Of a stretch of DNA of 64,000 nt, positions 1 to 11,088 are shown piece by piece (position 1 is the first letter of the stretch; every line of letters begins with the position of its first letter). A program made the translations under genes and the position numbers. This stretch comes from Sciurus carolinensis (Eukaryota > Chordata > Mammalia > Rodentia > Sciuridae), in contig NC_062216.1 of assembly GCF_902686445.1 (NCBI RefSeq), positions 15,397,084 to 15,461,083 on the forward strand, read 5' to 3'. The notes below the pieces were generated by a model that worked only from the letters and a program-made list of their open reading frames with translations, was not told the origin of the DNA and ran no database searches.

Positions 1-245
1 GTAGCCATGTTAAAAGGTGAAAGGCAATAGGCAAAATTAACTTTATTACTCCGTTTGTCTAACATATTTCTACAATATGTAGAAATCAGAGTAAAAAGAA
101 AATTAACCAGATACTTTTTTTTCTCATTAACTTTTCAAAATTTGGTATTTTGAAATCTCTCATACACATTCGGAATGTGCTAGCTACATTTCAGGTCCAT
201 GCCATGTGTGGCTTGTGCTTGTGGACAGCACAAGTATGGAGTCTT
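1..245. mobile_element. Old DNA-transposon relic (hAT-Charlie type suspected)
   Basis: AT-rich sequence that resembles the mammalian hAT-class relics whose internal part contains runs like aaattaactttatta and whose end reads roughly ccacatgtggc...ggacagcac. Here 185-232 reads gctacatttcaggtcc...tgtgtggct...ggacagcac, which fits that end with many substitutions. The copy is cut by the window start, so the other terminus is not visible. The family name is from recall; the class is only probable. Confidence 0.45.
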
Positions 246-558
246 GCTGGGGATGCTAAGGCCTTGGGAAGCCAATGGATGCTGGGGCCCCAGGAATAAT
301 AGCTCTCCACCTTAGATTCTGGAAGGTTCGTTCATTCCAGCTGCGGTGATGACAGAAGTCTGTCCTGGGGGGTGGGTAGAGGGCAGAGGGGCCTGCAGGA
401 GGCTTTTGCCAGCAGAGTGATGGCAGCTTAGACAACATGGCAGCAGTGGGGGAGAAGTGGAGGACTCTGGACACGCTTTGCAGGCTGAGCCTCTGGGTTT
501 TCTGGGGTGGTGTGTGAATGAGAGAGGGGTTGAGGGTGCGTCAAGAGCTTTGGCCCTG

Positions 559-724
559 TATGAAAGATGGTGGACTGAGACAGACCTCATGACCCTATGT
601 ACATGTATGATTACACGAATGGTGTGAATCTACATTGTGCACCACAGAAACGAAATGATGTACCCCACTGTGTACGATGAATCCAAATGCAATCTGTAAA
701 AATAAATTAAAAAGCAAACCAAAG
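559..724 (+). mobile_element. Short retroelement 3' tail, squirrel-type, with intact target-site duplications
   Basis: A 166-bp insert flanked by a perfect 16-bp direct repeat, aagagctttggccctg, at 543-558 and 725-740. The insert ends in an A-rich tail (about 696-723, with aaaaataaattaaaaag), as expected for LINE-mediated insertion on the plus strand. The body (about 600-695) matches a motif I recall as abundant in sciurid genomes, probably the 3' end of a young L1. Because it is 5' truncated with no ORF, its family cannot be settled from this copy. Confidence 0.8.
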
Positions 725-1639
725 AAGAGCTTTGGCCCTGGCGACTGGAGGGGTGAGTTGTTCACAGCAGGATGAGGGAGGCTGTCAGGGGCAGGTGGCC
801 TGGGGGTCTGCGTTTGACGTGTGGGTGTTGGGCTTTCAGGCAGGGTTGTCAGGGAGGAGCTGGGCGGGCCAGCCTGGGGCAACACGGCACCCTAGAGAAT
901 GAGCAAGCAGTCAACACCAGGACCGTCTGCTGCAAATGCTGGGTCACAGGCCCCTCTGTGGAGGGAGCGTGGCCTCCTCTGGACCATGCAGGGGGAGAGG
1001 TGCTCAGGAAAGCCCCAGAACCTCAGTAGGGTGGAGGAGGAGTGGATGAGAGGCTGTGCCCTTCTGAAGCTCAGCGGGTGGTTCTTCCTGGTGAACTGTG
1101 GCGCTGGGTGATTGGGTTCCTGCTCGGTCCTCCTGCCAGTGTGCTGTGCTGGCTTCGGTTTCCTTGTCTGTAGGAGAGAGGTTGGGATGGAGGATCTCTC
1201 CTCTGGCTCTCTGGAGGCCATGTGCAGTCTGGGTCCCACTGTCTCCCTCTGCCTGTAGACAGGACAGACAGGAGGTGGTCTGTAGGTGGCAACTGGCTGG
1301 GGGTGGAGGGTCTGGTGGTCCTGAGCCATGAGCCCCCTCTGAACAATCGAAGTTTGTAGGGAGGGGCAGGCACTGCTGAGGCAGTATAGCGACTCCCGGA
1401 AACGTTGCTGGTCACAGTGGAAGGGCTGGGAGGCCAGTTGTGGGGCCGCTGGTGCCCTGGCTGCTGAAGACCCTTAACCAGCACTGTCCCCCTCTAAGTG
1501 CCAGTGGTGCCCCTTCGCTAAGGCACTGCTAAGGTGTGCTGCGGGAGGGTCAGGGCCATCAAGTTTCCTGTGTTTGTGAACAGGGCCACGCACGCCTCAT
1601 TGCTCGAGATAAGACTGTGGACCAAGTCATCCTAAGAGC

Positions 1640-1790
1640 TGCACAGGCACCCTGTGCCCGGCATCGTCCTGAGTAACGGGATATTAGCTCCTTTAACTCT
1701 CACCGCAACCTCAGGAGGCGGGCCTGTGAAGCGACCCAGTTTCACAGATGAGGAAACTGAGGCAGAGCGGGCGCGGGAAGGCATGCCGAT
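1640..1790 (-). mobile_element. MIR SINE, antisense
   Basis: Contains the typical reverse-complement MIR core: an attnnctcctttaactctcacc-like segment followed by tttcacagatgaggaaactg at 1741-1760, then a purine-rich stretch. It is diverged and without target duplications, as usual for this ancient family. It lies directly upstream of the exon 4 acceptor. Confidence 0.7.
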
Positions 1791-1838
1791 CTCAGTGCCC
1801 TGGTGGGCTTCTGACCCGTGCTGTGCTTCCTCCTCCAG

Positions 1839-2193
1839 GGACCGGAGCAGACCCGGTGGTCAGCGCCAAGAGCAACCATTGCCTGGATGCTGCCAAGGCC
1901 TGCAACCTGAACGACAACTGCAAGAAGCTGCGCTCCTCCTACATCTCCATCTGCAACCGCGAGATCTCGCCCACCGAGCGCTGCAACCGCCGCAAGTGCC
2001 ACAAGGCCCTGCGCCAGTTCTTCGACCGGGTGCCCAGCGAGTACACCTACCGCATGCTCTTCTGCTCCTGCCAAGACCAGGCGTGTGCTGAGCGCCGCCG
2101 GCAAACCATCCTGCCCAGCTGCTCCTACGAGGACAAGGAGAAGCCCAATTGCCTGGACCTCCGCAGCCTGTGCCGGACCGACCACCTGTGCCG
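1839..2193 (+). CDS. GFRA2: GFRA2 exon 4: domain D2 and start of D3
   Basis: This exon encodes residues 148-264 and two bases of Arg265. It covers the second cysteine-rich GFRalpha domain, the main surface for ligand and RET, and the first part of the third. Visible marks are 13 cysteines with GFRalpha spacing ([28 protein letters not shown]), the family motif MLFCSC, and [17 protein letters not shown]. It starts with two bases finishing a glycine codon (phase 1). It ends ..TGC CG before gtaggg (phase 2), rejoining exon 5 as Cys-Arg-Ser-Arg. Compared with the human protein as I remember it, the segment is almost identical except Leu-Arg-Ser-Leu-Cys for Leu-Arg-Gly-Val-Cys near the end. If the intron is retained, translation meets TAG at once (2195-2197). 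Confidence 0.98.
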
Positions 2194-2689
2194 GTAGGGG
2201 CGCTGCGGCGGCTCTGGGTGCAGGCTTGAGGGTGACGCGTTGCCGGTCATTTTCCCCCCTTCTCTGCATTCCCTGGCGTCCACTGCAAGGTGTCGAGAGG
2301 TTGAAGCGAAGTGGACAGTGCAGAATACGTTGCCGTGCGTTCATCCCCGTCTCTCCTTCATCTGTTCCTCTCCAGATTTCATTCATTCCTCACCCACCCT
2401 CCTCTCCCCTTCACTCATTCATTCATTCGCTCAGCACCGGTTTCCTGTTTGCCTCCTCCGAGCTCAGCCTCAGAGGGAAGCCAGGATGAACCACCCGGGA
2501 GCTTATGGTTTCCAATCCCAGACTCCTAGAGTCTTGGAAGAAAGGAGAAGTTAGTCTCACCTCTTGAGGAAGCCCCCAGCGAACATCCCACAGAGGAGGG
2601 CGCTCCTGCAGACCCAAGAGGCCACTCCTTGCAGGCTGCACTCTGAGCTGGGCTAAGGCTGGCTGAAGAATGGGTTCAATTAAAATTAA

Positions 2690-2912
2690 AAAATTGTGCT
2701 GGGTTTAAATTCTGACTGTACCGCTTGCTAGCTGTGTGACTTTGAGTTTTTAGGATTAAGTTTTAAGGATATCCTTAGCTTCCATCCCTTCACCTGTGAA
2801 ACAGGAATAAAAATATCCACATCTAATAGGATCATTAGATTACATGTGTCCAAAGCTTAGCACAGAGCCTGGCATGCAGTAAATGCTTAATAAGTGTGGC
2901 CTAATTATTAGG
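2690..2912 (+). mobile_element. MIR SINE, sense, near full length
   Basis: Shows the MIR core in order: gcttgctagctgtgtgactt at 2725-2744, cttcacctgtgaaacaggaa at 2789-2808, and the 3' part with agcacagagcctggcatgca at 2859-2878 followed by gtaaatgcttaataagtg. It carries an AATAAA at 2806-2811, about 610 bases into intron 4. Confidence 0.85.
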
Positions 2913-2959
2913 AAGTGCTTTGTAAAAATATTGACTTGAAATTTGCTTCTTGTCAATTC

Positions 2960-3110
2960 TTGTGTTTTTCTGGTGTGTTGTTCAGTATTTCTTGGGCCCC
3001 TGTTGTGAGCAAAATGGGTCTAAGTTCTGGAAAAACAGAGGTGAACACGGTGCTCTCTAAGAAGCAGGGAAGCATAATGGGACAAGTGGTCCTAATTCAT
3101 AGGGACAAGG
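2960..3110 (-). mobile_element. L2 LINE fragment, antisense
   Basis: Resembles the reverse complement of the L2 3' end: a 'cttgggcccctgttgtgagc' segment, then 'aaaacagaggtgaacacggt', then 'gctctctaagaagcagg', in the expected order. Diverged, so the boundaries are approximate. Confidence 0.45.
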
Positions 3111-3349
3111 CTGGGTTCTTCCAGAGGAGGGAGCACAAGAGAGGGGCACTGGCCTCAGCCTCGGGGTGTAGAGGATGGGGCTTAAGCTGAGAATTGGGAA
3201 ACAAGATGGAGAAGAAAAGTCCAGTGGTCTTTTAGTCAGAAAGGACTGGAGACAGAGAGCGGCTCGTGGGGAACGGAGGCAGTGGTTACCTGTGGAGGGG
3301 GCCATGACGGGAGGCTGCTGGATTAACGGGGATTGCGACCATGGCAGGT

Positions 3350-3535
3350 GTTCATAGACTGTGTGCTGTGTTCTGGACACTGTTCTAAAGGCTTCCTGTC
3401 TTGTTTAATCTTGCCACAAGGTTGTGAGGTGGGCAGTGTTATCATCGTTATCTGTCAGGTGAGGAAACAGGACGCATCTTCCCAAGGTCATGGAGCGCAC
3501 GTGTTTCAGATCTGGCGTCCTGTGAGACTGCTTTC
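3350..3535 (-). mobile_element. MIR SINE, antisense
   Basis: Antisense MIR order is clear: tgtgttctggacactgttct, then tctgtcaggtgaggaaacag at 3451-3470, then cttcccaaggtcatggagc. No target duplication is visible. Confidence 0.7.
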
Positions 3536-4219
3536 TTGCCACTGTGGCATACTGCCCTGGATGGTGACTCTGGGGGTGGGGAACAGGAGAGTGTTTCAGA
3601 GAGTGGCAGGTAGACCTGAAAGAACTGGGTGACTGAGTGAAAGTCCCCTGGAGTCGAGAACTGTTGCTGCTTTCTTTGCTCCCCACCTCCCCCTGCACAT
3701 GGATGCTGGTGCTTGGCGAGCCCTCCATTGACGTTCCTCGGGGGATCCATGGATGGCCTCTGCCGTGTTTCCTGGGTGAATAACTGTGGAGCGATGGAGC
3801 CTTCAGGGTGTGGGGTGGTGTTGGATGTGCAGTATTAGAGGTTCCCGGGGCCTGTTGACATTCCCACAGCAACACTGGGGGACTTGTGGGTCTGGAGCTC
3901 AGCCATGAGGCTGGAGGGAGGGCCTGGGCTGAGGAGTAAGATCTCAGGCAGCTTCTTGGTGACGCAAACCTCAGCAGCGCGTGGTGTGGGCAGGTCGGTG
4001 GACATGCCTGCAGGTTTGGGCGTCCTCAGAGTTCAGGTGATGAGTGCAGCCTTGGCGTGGGTGGCCAGGGCGGAAACTTACTGGAAACTAGATGTTGCGT
4101 AAGGGAGGGGTAGAGGAGGCGCAGCGAGAGCTGGAGGGGGAGGTGGGAGGGCCACCAGAAACCAGAAGAGAAGGGGGCTTCAGAGGGAGGGAGTGGCCAA
4201 GCCCCGGTGTCTCAAAGAA

Positions 4220-4222
<3 letters not shown>

Positions 4223-4256
<34 letters not shown>
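4223..4256 (+). repeat. (GT)n microsatellite
   Basis: Seventeen uninterrupted GT units. Likely length-polymorphic and potentially Z-DNA forming; no gene link beyond being intronic. Confidence 0.98.
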
Positions 4257-4257
<1 letters not shown>

Positions 4258-7200
4258 GCTGTGGCTGAGGCCTGGCAGGGAGGTAGAAGTGCAGGCCTTG
4301 AGTACAAACTCCCTTCTTCAGAAGGAGGCAGGGCTGGGGCCAGGGCCTGGAGAGGGACTGGGGGCGGGCACTGCTGCCTTCCAGCCTGGGGGAGCTGGCC
4401 TGCGTGCTCACTGAAGGGGAGCTGCTACTTTGGTTGGTTGGGAAACAAGCTCTGCTGAGGTGTCAAGAAGGCACTGGAGTTAACTCAAGGCTCAGGAAGG
4501 CCTGGAAAGAGGATGGGCTTCTCCTCTGCTTACTTAAAACCGTGCACCTTATATGCAAACCGATCCTGTGCCTATGAAGGAGGGTTAGCAGAAACTGAGC
4601 CCCTCGAAGGCAGGAGCAAGCAAGGGCCTCCACTGTGGAGTGCTGACCTGAGGCCCTGAGCTTCTTGGTCCCCGGGATTGAGGGGGACGCTGGCTGGGCC
4701 GCGTGACTCCCAAGATGTGATGGAGTGGGTGCGCTGATTCTTGCATCTGGTTTCTTCTTCTCCTTGGGCTCGATGCTAACATGAGCTGACCAGGCCACAC
4801 ATGCACAGTGATGCAGAATGACAGCCTGTGGGGAACCAGGCTTGAGGGAGCTGGTAGGGACCACCGCGACCCAGCTCAGGACCCTTTGCCGAAGGGCAGG
4901 CCAGTGGCGCCCAGGAAACCAGAAGGCCACAGGGTCCCTGTGACGGGAGCCTGAGGTTCAGCCACTCAGCGTCTGAACAGGGAGTCTCAGGCAGAGAACA
5001 GGACCTCAGCACTGCGGACACATTTTGAGGAAAGGTGGATCACGGACGGTGCAGTTCCTTTGGGGTCTGCGCCTTGTGTGGGATGCGGGGATTTGGAGCA
5101 GCGTGAATTTGGTGGCTTGGTCTATGTCTGTTTGTTTAAAGAACTAAAAGGGTTTTTCATTCGTTTGTTTTTCCAGAGATGGGGAAGCTGGGAACAGGAG
5201 AATTGGGTGATAAATGTCACATCATGGAACCAGAACGGGTGTTTAAACGTGGCTAAGCTTTGCGAGGGTTGATACCGAGGAATCCCAGGAGCTGTGTGTG
5301 GACAGTTTCCGAGAGGGGCTGAGCCAGGCATGCTGGCACTCGCATTGGGATGTGGATTTCAACAACAGCACCCGGGGGCTCACGGACCGTGCTGCATCTA
5401 GATTGCTGTATCAGGGACGTGGCTCGCTTTGGGAGTAGGAGATTCGGGTTGCCCAGGAGGGGGCGAGCTCCTGTCCTGAACCAGGACATCCCTCCAACCC
5501 ATGTCTGCCTGCTCCCACCACCCACGGCGCCCACCCACATGCAGATTGCAAGTTCTGACCCGGAGGAGGGAGGCGGGGAGCGAGGGTGGAACCCACATCT
5601 AGGATGAGTCTGGCTGGGACCTAGGGGATGTTGTGCCCAGCAAAGTGCCCTTCAGAGGACTCAGAGCTGGGGCTCGAGGTGACTGGGAGACTTACGTGAG
5701 GGAGAACCATAGATGAGAGGCAGAGATGACAGGCAGATAGTGGACGCAGGGGGCCTGGGGGGCAGGTTTCTACCTGCCTCTTTTCCTTACTCTGCCTGTG
5801 GGCTCCTGAGTGGCCCCAAATGGACCATTTCACTCCTTATGCCCACAGTTTTGTCACTGATCAGACAAGGATGCTTAACCAAGGCATCGCCGAGGACCCT
5901 TAGGGTCTTGCAGTCTGTGGCTTTGATTCTGTCCATGTGGCTTTCCTGTTTGCCTGCTGCTGTGCCTGCCCCTGCCACTTGGGTTTGCTCCTGGAGACAT
6001 GAGCTTGGCTTAGGAGATGGCCAAACCCTCCTCAGGGTACATGGTATGAAAGGGTGGGTTTGAAAGGCCCTATTTGCCAGTATTTTCCCAGAAGTGGGCC
6101 TGCCTGGAAGGAGATGTGACATCTTTCCAGCTTCTGCAGGCCTGACCTGCTCACCTATGCGCTGCTCAACCCACTTGCCGTGGAGATGACCAGATGGCAC
6201 CAGGAGGTTCCAGGTGGCTGGAGGAGCATCTGCAGGGCAGGAAGCGTGCTCGGTTCTGCACGGAGCATGGGAAGGCGTGCTGTTCTCTTCCTTCCTTTGC
6301 TGGGCTTGGCCTCCTTCACGTTTCTGCCCTCCAGGTGGGATCCACAGCTGGAAATCTTGTGAAAGCAAAATGTCATGTATTTGGAGCAGGAACTGGAAAC
6401 CCCCATTTCTTGGATAATTTAATGAACAAAGCTGGCTTGATGGGGGTCCAGGAAAGCTTCTCTGGGACTGATGGTCCTGAAATGAGTCCCTCATCTTTGA
6501 GCATCTCCCAGCACATTCCCCATGCTTAAGGGCCTGACTTAGCCAGGCCTGCCTGGCCCCTCTGGTCCTTCCTTCTGCTTAGGGAGTTGACCCAGTTATG
6601 GCCAAGCTTCTCATGGAACAAATCTTGGCTCAGGAGATTTGGGGTAGCTCAGCCAAAGCCTACCTGGCACCTCATTAAAACCAGTCCGCTGATTTGCTGT
6701 GAGGCACACCTAGTGGCAGGCCTGTATGATGTCACCTGTGTGATGTGCAACAGACTCCGCTGTGTTGTCTTATTAAATGTCACTACTGATAAAGCGTTGG
6801 AGGTTTTCCTTGATCTGGGTTTGAAGAAACCTTGATTAAACAAGGATATCTGCGCACTGGGCCTTGGGGTTATTGGAAGCACTTCTGAATCCTCCCACAT
6901 CCTCTGGAGCAGAGTCAGAAGGCGCCTTTGGGAGGGGTGCTTGCTGCTCCACCCCAGTCCCAGCTGGCTTAGATGTTGCCTCCCAGCAGCTTGACTCTGC
7001 CTTGTGCCTTCGCCCAGTTCACGCCCTCGGAGCCTCGGGCGGTAGACTTAAGCTAACCAGAGATCTAGGGAAGACAGGATAGGCATTTCCTTTATGAGGT
7101 TCTGATATGGGGCCTGGAACTTGTTGGAATCAATCTGTGGAGTTTGGCAGGATTCTGTTCACCTCCCCAGTGGGCCATGATCTGCATTTAAAAAAAACAA

Positions 7201-7271
7201 AAACAAAAAACACAAAACTTTCAATTTCTGTCCTGTCAGCTGAGCTCTTTGCAAAGATGTTCTTAGAGAGT

Positions 7272-7272
<1 letters not shown>

Positions 7273-7306
<34 letters not shown>
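7273..7306 (+). repeat. (GT)n microsatellite
   Basis: Seventeen uninterrupted GT units, almost the same length as the array at 4223. An A-rich run of aaaac-type units lies just upstream at 7190-7218. Confidence 0.98.
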
Positions 7307-7307
<1 letters not shown>

Positions 7308-9124
7308 GGCTGTGGGGAGGGTGATTCTGTTGTCCTGTGAACCGTGTCCCTTCTAGGCCACGTTTGGAAGCAGCCCTCCACAATGTCCTGTTCTTCTTCA
7401 TCTGCCAGGAGGATATAAATATCTCCCCGCTGGCCCTGTGCCTTCTGCGGGGCTGTAATTTAACCTCTGGGTGCCGGGGATGTGTATAAATAGACTCCAG
7501 CCTGGAGCTGCCCCAGCGGTCCAGGTCCCTTTGTGCAGTGGATGCTGCCCTTGTCTGCGAGGATCATTGGGACGCAGAGGGAGTTGTCCCCTCCCTTGGG
7601 CTGTCCCGGGAGTGGAGGAGTGCCTCCAGCCAGCTGTCCCCTTGCCTGCGTGGGGAGGATCCACCGACTTCAGGCGGCAGGGAGGAACAGGTCTGGGATT
7701 TGATTCTTGGCTCCTTTGGATTGTCACTCAACCTCTTTTTACGCTGTAGGGGCTGTTTGGCTGGTGTGTTCACCAGATCATTTCTAAGTGGCATTAAGTC
7801 AGTATTTACATACAGGTGGGTGACTCAGAGGCATCCAGACCTTCATTCCTTTTAAGGGAGAGTTCTTGAATACCTTGAAATTGGGCTCTAAGTTTTGGGT
7901 ATATCTCCTAGAAAGAAACTTGTGTCCATTAGATTCTCCAAGGTTTCTTTGATTTAAAGTTCGAGAACCTCTGCTTTCTCTGAAAGATCGACTTGGATGG
8001 GTTCCCTGGGGAATGATGTCAAATCTGCCTCCTGGCTCAGTAAGCAAAGAGGACTGTGATTGATTAGTAATGCCTGCCACAGACACAGGAAAGGCAGGAT
8101 GGATCCTCAATAGGAAGCCGGTCTGTCATTCCTGGGTCTAGCAGGTTGCCTAGAGTGGAAGACTGGGGGTCTCACGGTAATTCCTCTCTTCCTCTCTCAG
8201 TGATTCCTTGGTCCCTGGTGTTGGATCTGGCATTGTGTTATGGTTGGAGAGTTAATGAAGGAGGGGCTGGAGGTCCTTGCCCTCCTGGGTGTGGTGGTAG
8301 GACACTGTGTTGATCTCCTCTGTGGTGGGAGGAGAGCCATGTTGTCGTTGGTGATAGCATGTTCACTCAGTTTCTCTCGAAATCCCAGTTCTACTCTGCC
8401 ACCTCCTAGGTCCACTCTGGTGGAGTTGGAGGGCATTCCTTTCTTGGGAGCAATGAGCCCCAGGCAGATCAATCTCTCAGGGCCCTTTGTGGCCTTGAGC
8501 AGAGCTCAGTGTCCAACCTCAGAGCAGAGCTGCCCCCTGGAGCAGCCATGCTGATGGAGGCCTGCCCCCGAGGCTGCCCCAGCAGGGAGGCTCTGCCTGT
8601 GCAGGTTCCTCAGCCCTGTCAGAGACGAGAACTGCCTTTCCCTGTGCATCTGTGCTGGCCCCTGTTGCTGCTCTCCGTGGGGACCCTACTCGCCTTTCAC
8701 TCCAGGCCACAGGTGTCCAAATGGCGCTTCCTGGAACTTCCGTGGCATGTTGAATATTACTGTCCTCAAGGTTCTGGGGAAACGCTCAGAAGGAAGCTCC
8801 AACCTAGATACCTAGTTTGCAAGAGAGGGCTTGTGCGTCTTGCTGCTGTGGCCACTGCAGAGTTAGTAGCACGGCTGTGCCTGGAGGCCCTTGGCCTTCC
8901 CCATCCAGCCCGCTTTCCAGGCATCGCCCTTGCAGGTGAGGCACAGCCCTGCCTAGTGAGGTGGGGCTGCGATTTAGGACCCACCTCGTCTCTGGGGGTT
9001 GGGATAAGAATGAGCCCTTCAGGGAAATGCCACTTATGCAGAGTACGGGAATTAGAGTCCACGCAGCCTCACCTGCAGCTGGCCTGTGTGTTTGCGGTGC
9101 AGGGCAGACGCGTCGTCAGCCACC

Positions 9125-9230
9125 CCTCAAGGGCCCCGCCCTCACGACCTCATCTAATCCCAGTCACCTCCCAAAGGCTCCACTTCCAGATCCACTGGGG
9201 ATTAGGGTTTCAACATTGGGTCTCAGTCTC
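9125..9230 (-). mobile_element. MaLR (MLT1/MST-class) LTR fragment, antisense
   Basis: The run ccctcacgacctcatctaat at 9139-9158, then cacctcccaaaggctccact and a ggggattagggtttcaacat segment, is the recognisable antisense centre of MaLR LTRs. It is a fragment only. It lies inside a long chance open frame (8509-9363), which argues against that frame being a gene. Confidence 0.65.
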
Positions 9231-9399
9231 CGCAGAACTTGCACTTGCCTTTTGTCAAGACTGTCCGGTTGCCACCTCCCTAAACCTGTCTTCTGGAGAC
9301 TCCACACAGATGCTCTCTAGAGCTTGTCTGTGTAAGGCACGCGGTATTTTTCTACCTGATTAGGTCTCTGCTTTTTCATTCTTTCATTATACTGGGTCT

Positions 9400-9552
9400 G
9401 TTTATTTATTTAACAGGTCTTTACTGTGTGGGCTTTCCTGGCCAGGCACTGTGTTAAGCGGTAGCTGTATCTCAGAGACAGCAGAGGTGGTCCCCGCCCC
9501 CTCGGAACTCACAATCTGTTGAAGGAGGTAGATGGTAGACTCATATGCAGAT
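9400..9552 (-). mobile_element. L2 LINE, antisense, part 1 (3' end)
   Basis: Follows the reverse complement of the L2 terminus: tttatttatttaacaggtct, then ggccaggcactgtgttaagc, then gtggtccccgccccctcgga and actcacaatctgttgaagga. It continues after a DNA-transposon insertion as the segment starting near 9891. Confidence 0.65.
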
Positions 9553-9890
9553 ACGTTTATCCTGGTTGAGCATCCCAGATCTGAAAATCTGAAATGCCAG
9601 ATGCTCCAAAGTCACAAACTTTTTGAGCACCAACAATGACACAAATGGAAAATTCCACACCTGACCGAGTCACAGTCAAACTTCAGGTGCACCCGAAATA
9701 TTGTATAAAATTATCTCCTAGCTATGGATGTAAGGGGTACATGAAACAGCAATGAATTTTGTGTTTAGACTTGGGTCCCGTTCCCAAGATACCTCATTAT
9801 GTACATGCAAATATTCCAAAATCGGAAGGTATCTCAAATTGGAAGCTCTTCTGGTCTCCAGCATTTGGATAAAGGACACTTGATCTTAAT
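9553..9890. mobile_element. DNA-transposon relic inserted in L2
   Basis: Begins with ggttgagcatcccagatctg at 9565-9584, and its far end holds gcatttggataaaggacact at 9862-9881. The interior has gtacatgaaacagcaatgaa and a gacttgggtcccgttcccaa segment. A second copy in the opposite orientation lies at 15748-16130. The short inverted termini and internal sequence match a known mammalian DNA-transposon relic; I suspect TcMar-Tigger class but cannot name it firmly. Confidence 0.6.
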
Positions 9891-10830
9891 TAAAAGGGTT
9901 GAAATGAGCAGGCTATAGAAATAGAGAATAACAGGGGGCACGGAAGGAGGCACCTGTTTGCACAGGAGTCAGGAAAATTTCATCTGAGGAGGCGACATTT
10001 GAACTGAGACCTGAAGAAGGAGGAGCCAGCAGGAGCAGATGGGAGAGAGGACGTTTCACCAGAGGGTGCGGCATGGCAGATGCTGCAAGGTGGGAAGGCT
10101 TGGCGTTGCTGAGAGGAGGTGAGTGGCTGGAACAGAGGGGTCAGGGGCAGAGGCACAGGACGTGGCAGGCAGGGTTAGATCCCACAGGGCCTGTGTGCCT
10201 GGTGTGCAGAGCAATGCCAGAGCAATGGCAGATGAGGGAGGAGGTCGTTTTCATATCCCTGGATCAGCAGCTCAGCCCCGGCCGGTGGTCGTGTGGAGAG
10301 AGATGAGTAGATGAACCGCGGAGACTTTGGAGATGGAAGCCATCTACCCTGAAGGTGGGAGTGAGGGGATGGAGGGACTCAGTGGTGACTCACAGGCTTC
10401 TGGCTCAAGCAGTTCGGTGGGTGACGGTGTCATTTTCTGAGATGGTGAAGACTTGGGTAAGGAGAGTGAGCAGGAATCCAACATTGGGCATGTTCATTTC
10501 GGCACCTTCAAGACAGTCATATCTGGGGGTCGTCAGCATGGCTCTGGTAATGAAAGCTAGAGGGTTCTCCTACGGAGAGTCCAGCGTGAGAGGACTGAGA
10601 ACAGGCCAGGCGTGCCGGAAGTGCCCAGTGTTTGGTGTTGGTTTGGTGGGCCCAGGAGTCAGAGGATGTGTTCTGAAAAAGAGGGAGGGGACAGCTGTGC
10701 CAGCTACTGTTGAGAGGTCCAGGGGATGAGGACACACAGGGAATCACTGGGCTGGGGAGGTGGAGGGCCCTGATGGCTCTTCTACACAGTTTGGATGAAC
10801 TGGTGATTCCAGACACCAGATGCCAAAGAA
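9891..10830 (-). mobile_element. L2 LINE, antisense, part 2
   Basis: Continues part 1. It shows aggcgacatttgaactgaga at 9991-10010, then ggcttggcgttgctgagagg, then gcttctggctcaagcagttc at 10396-10415 and ttctgagatggtgaagactt at 10435-10454. All of these are landmarks of the reverse complement of the long L2 3' region, in correct order. Ends are approximate. Confidence 0.6.
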
Positions 10831-11088
10831 AGGCTGGCCAGTTGGTGGGTCAGAGTTTGCTGGGGGAGATGACGAAGGAAAGGGAAGATGTTTGTCCTTC
10901 AGCAGGGGAATGGCCAAGGACAGCCCAGCACTGGCTTGGCTTTGGCAAGTGTGGGGTGAAAGTGGAGGTAGGCAGGAGAGAGGGTGTCCCTGACACTGGG
11001 GGCAATCTCAGGTTCTCTTCCCTGGCACTCTGCAGCTCCAAGGACCACGGCTTCTGGCACAGTGACCCTGTGACCTCTTAGCTCTGGG

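Larger units (their letters stand above)
1..1838 (+). other. GFRA2: GFRA2 intron 3, 3' end
   Basis: Non-coding. It holds a DNA-transposon relic (1-245), a short retroelement insertion with target-site duplications (543-740) and an antisense MIR (1640-1790) that ends only about 50 bases before exon 4. The acceptor is a pyrimidine-rich run ending tcctccag at 1831-1838. The exon begins with two bases that complete a glycine codon split with exon 3, so the intron is phase 1. Between 741 and 1640 the sequence is GC-rich unique DNA without a recognisable element. Confidence 0.85.

Noticed and set aside
2194..2200. End of a short gene at the TAG after exon 4
   Set aside because: The TAG overlaps a splice donor, and the frame continues correctly in exon 5 with conserved GFRA2 sequence.
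5787..6494. 235-codon minus-strand open frame
   Set aside because: No homology signature. Composition (Ser, Pro, Gln, His rich) is that of a chance frame, and there are no plausible splice sites or promoter.
8509..9363. 284-codon plus-strand open frame in intron 4
   Set aside because: No domain or family signature. It runs through an antisense MaLR LTR fragment at 9125-9230, and no splice partners or promoter are evident.
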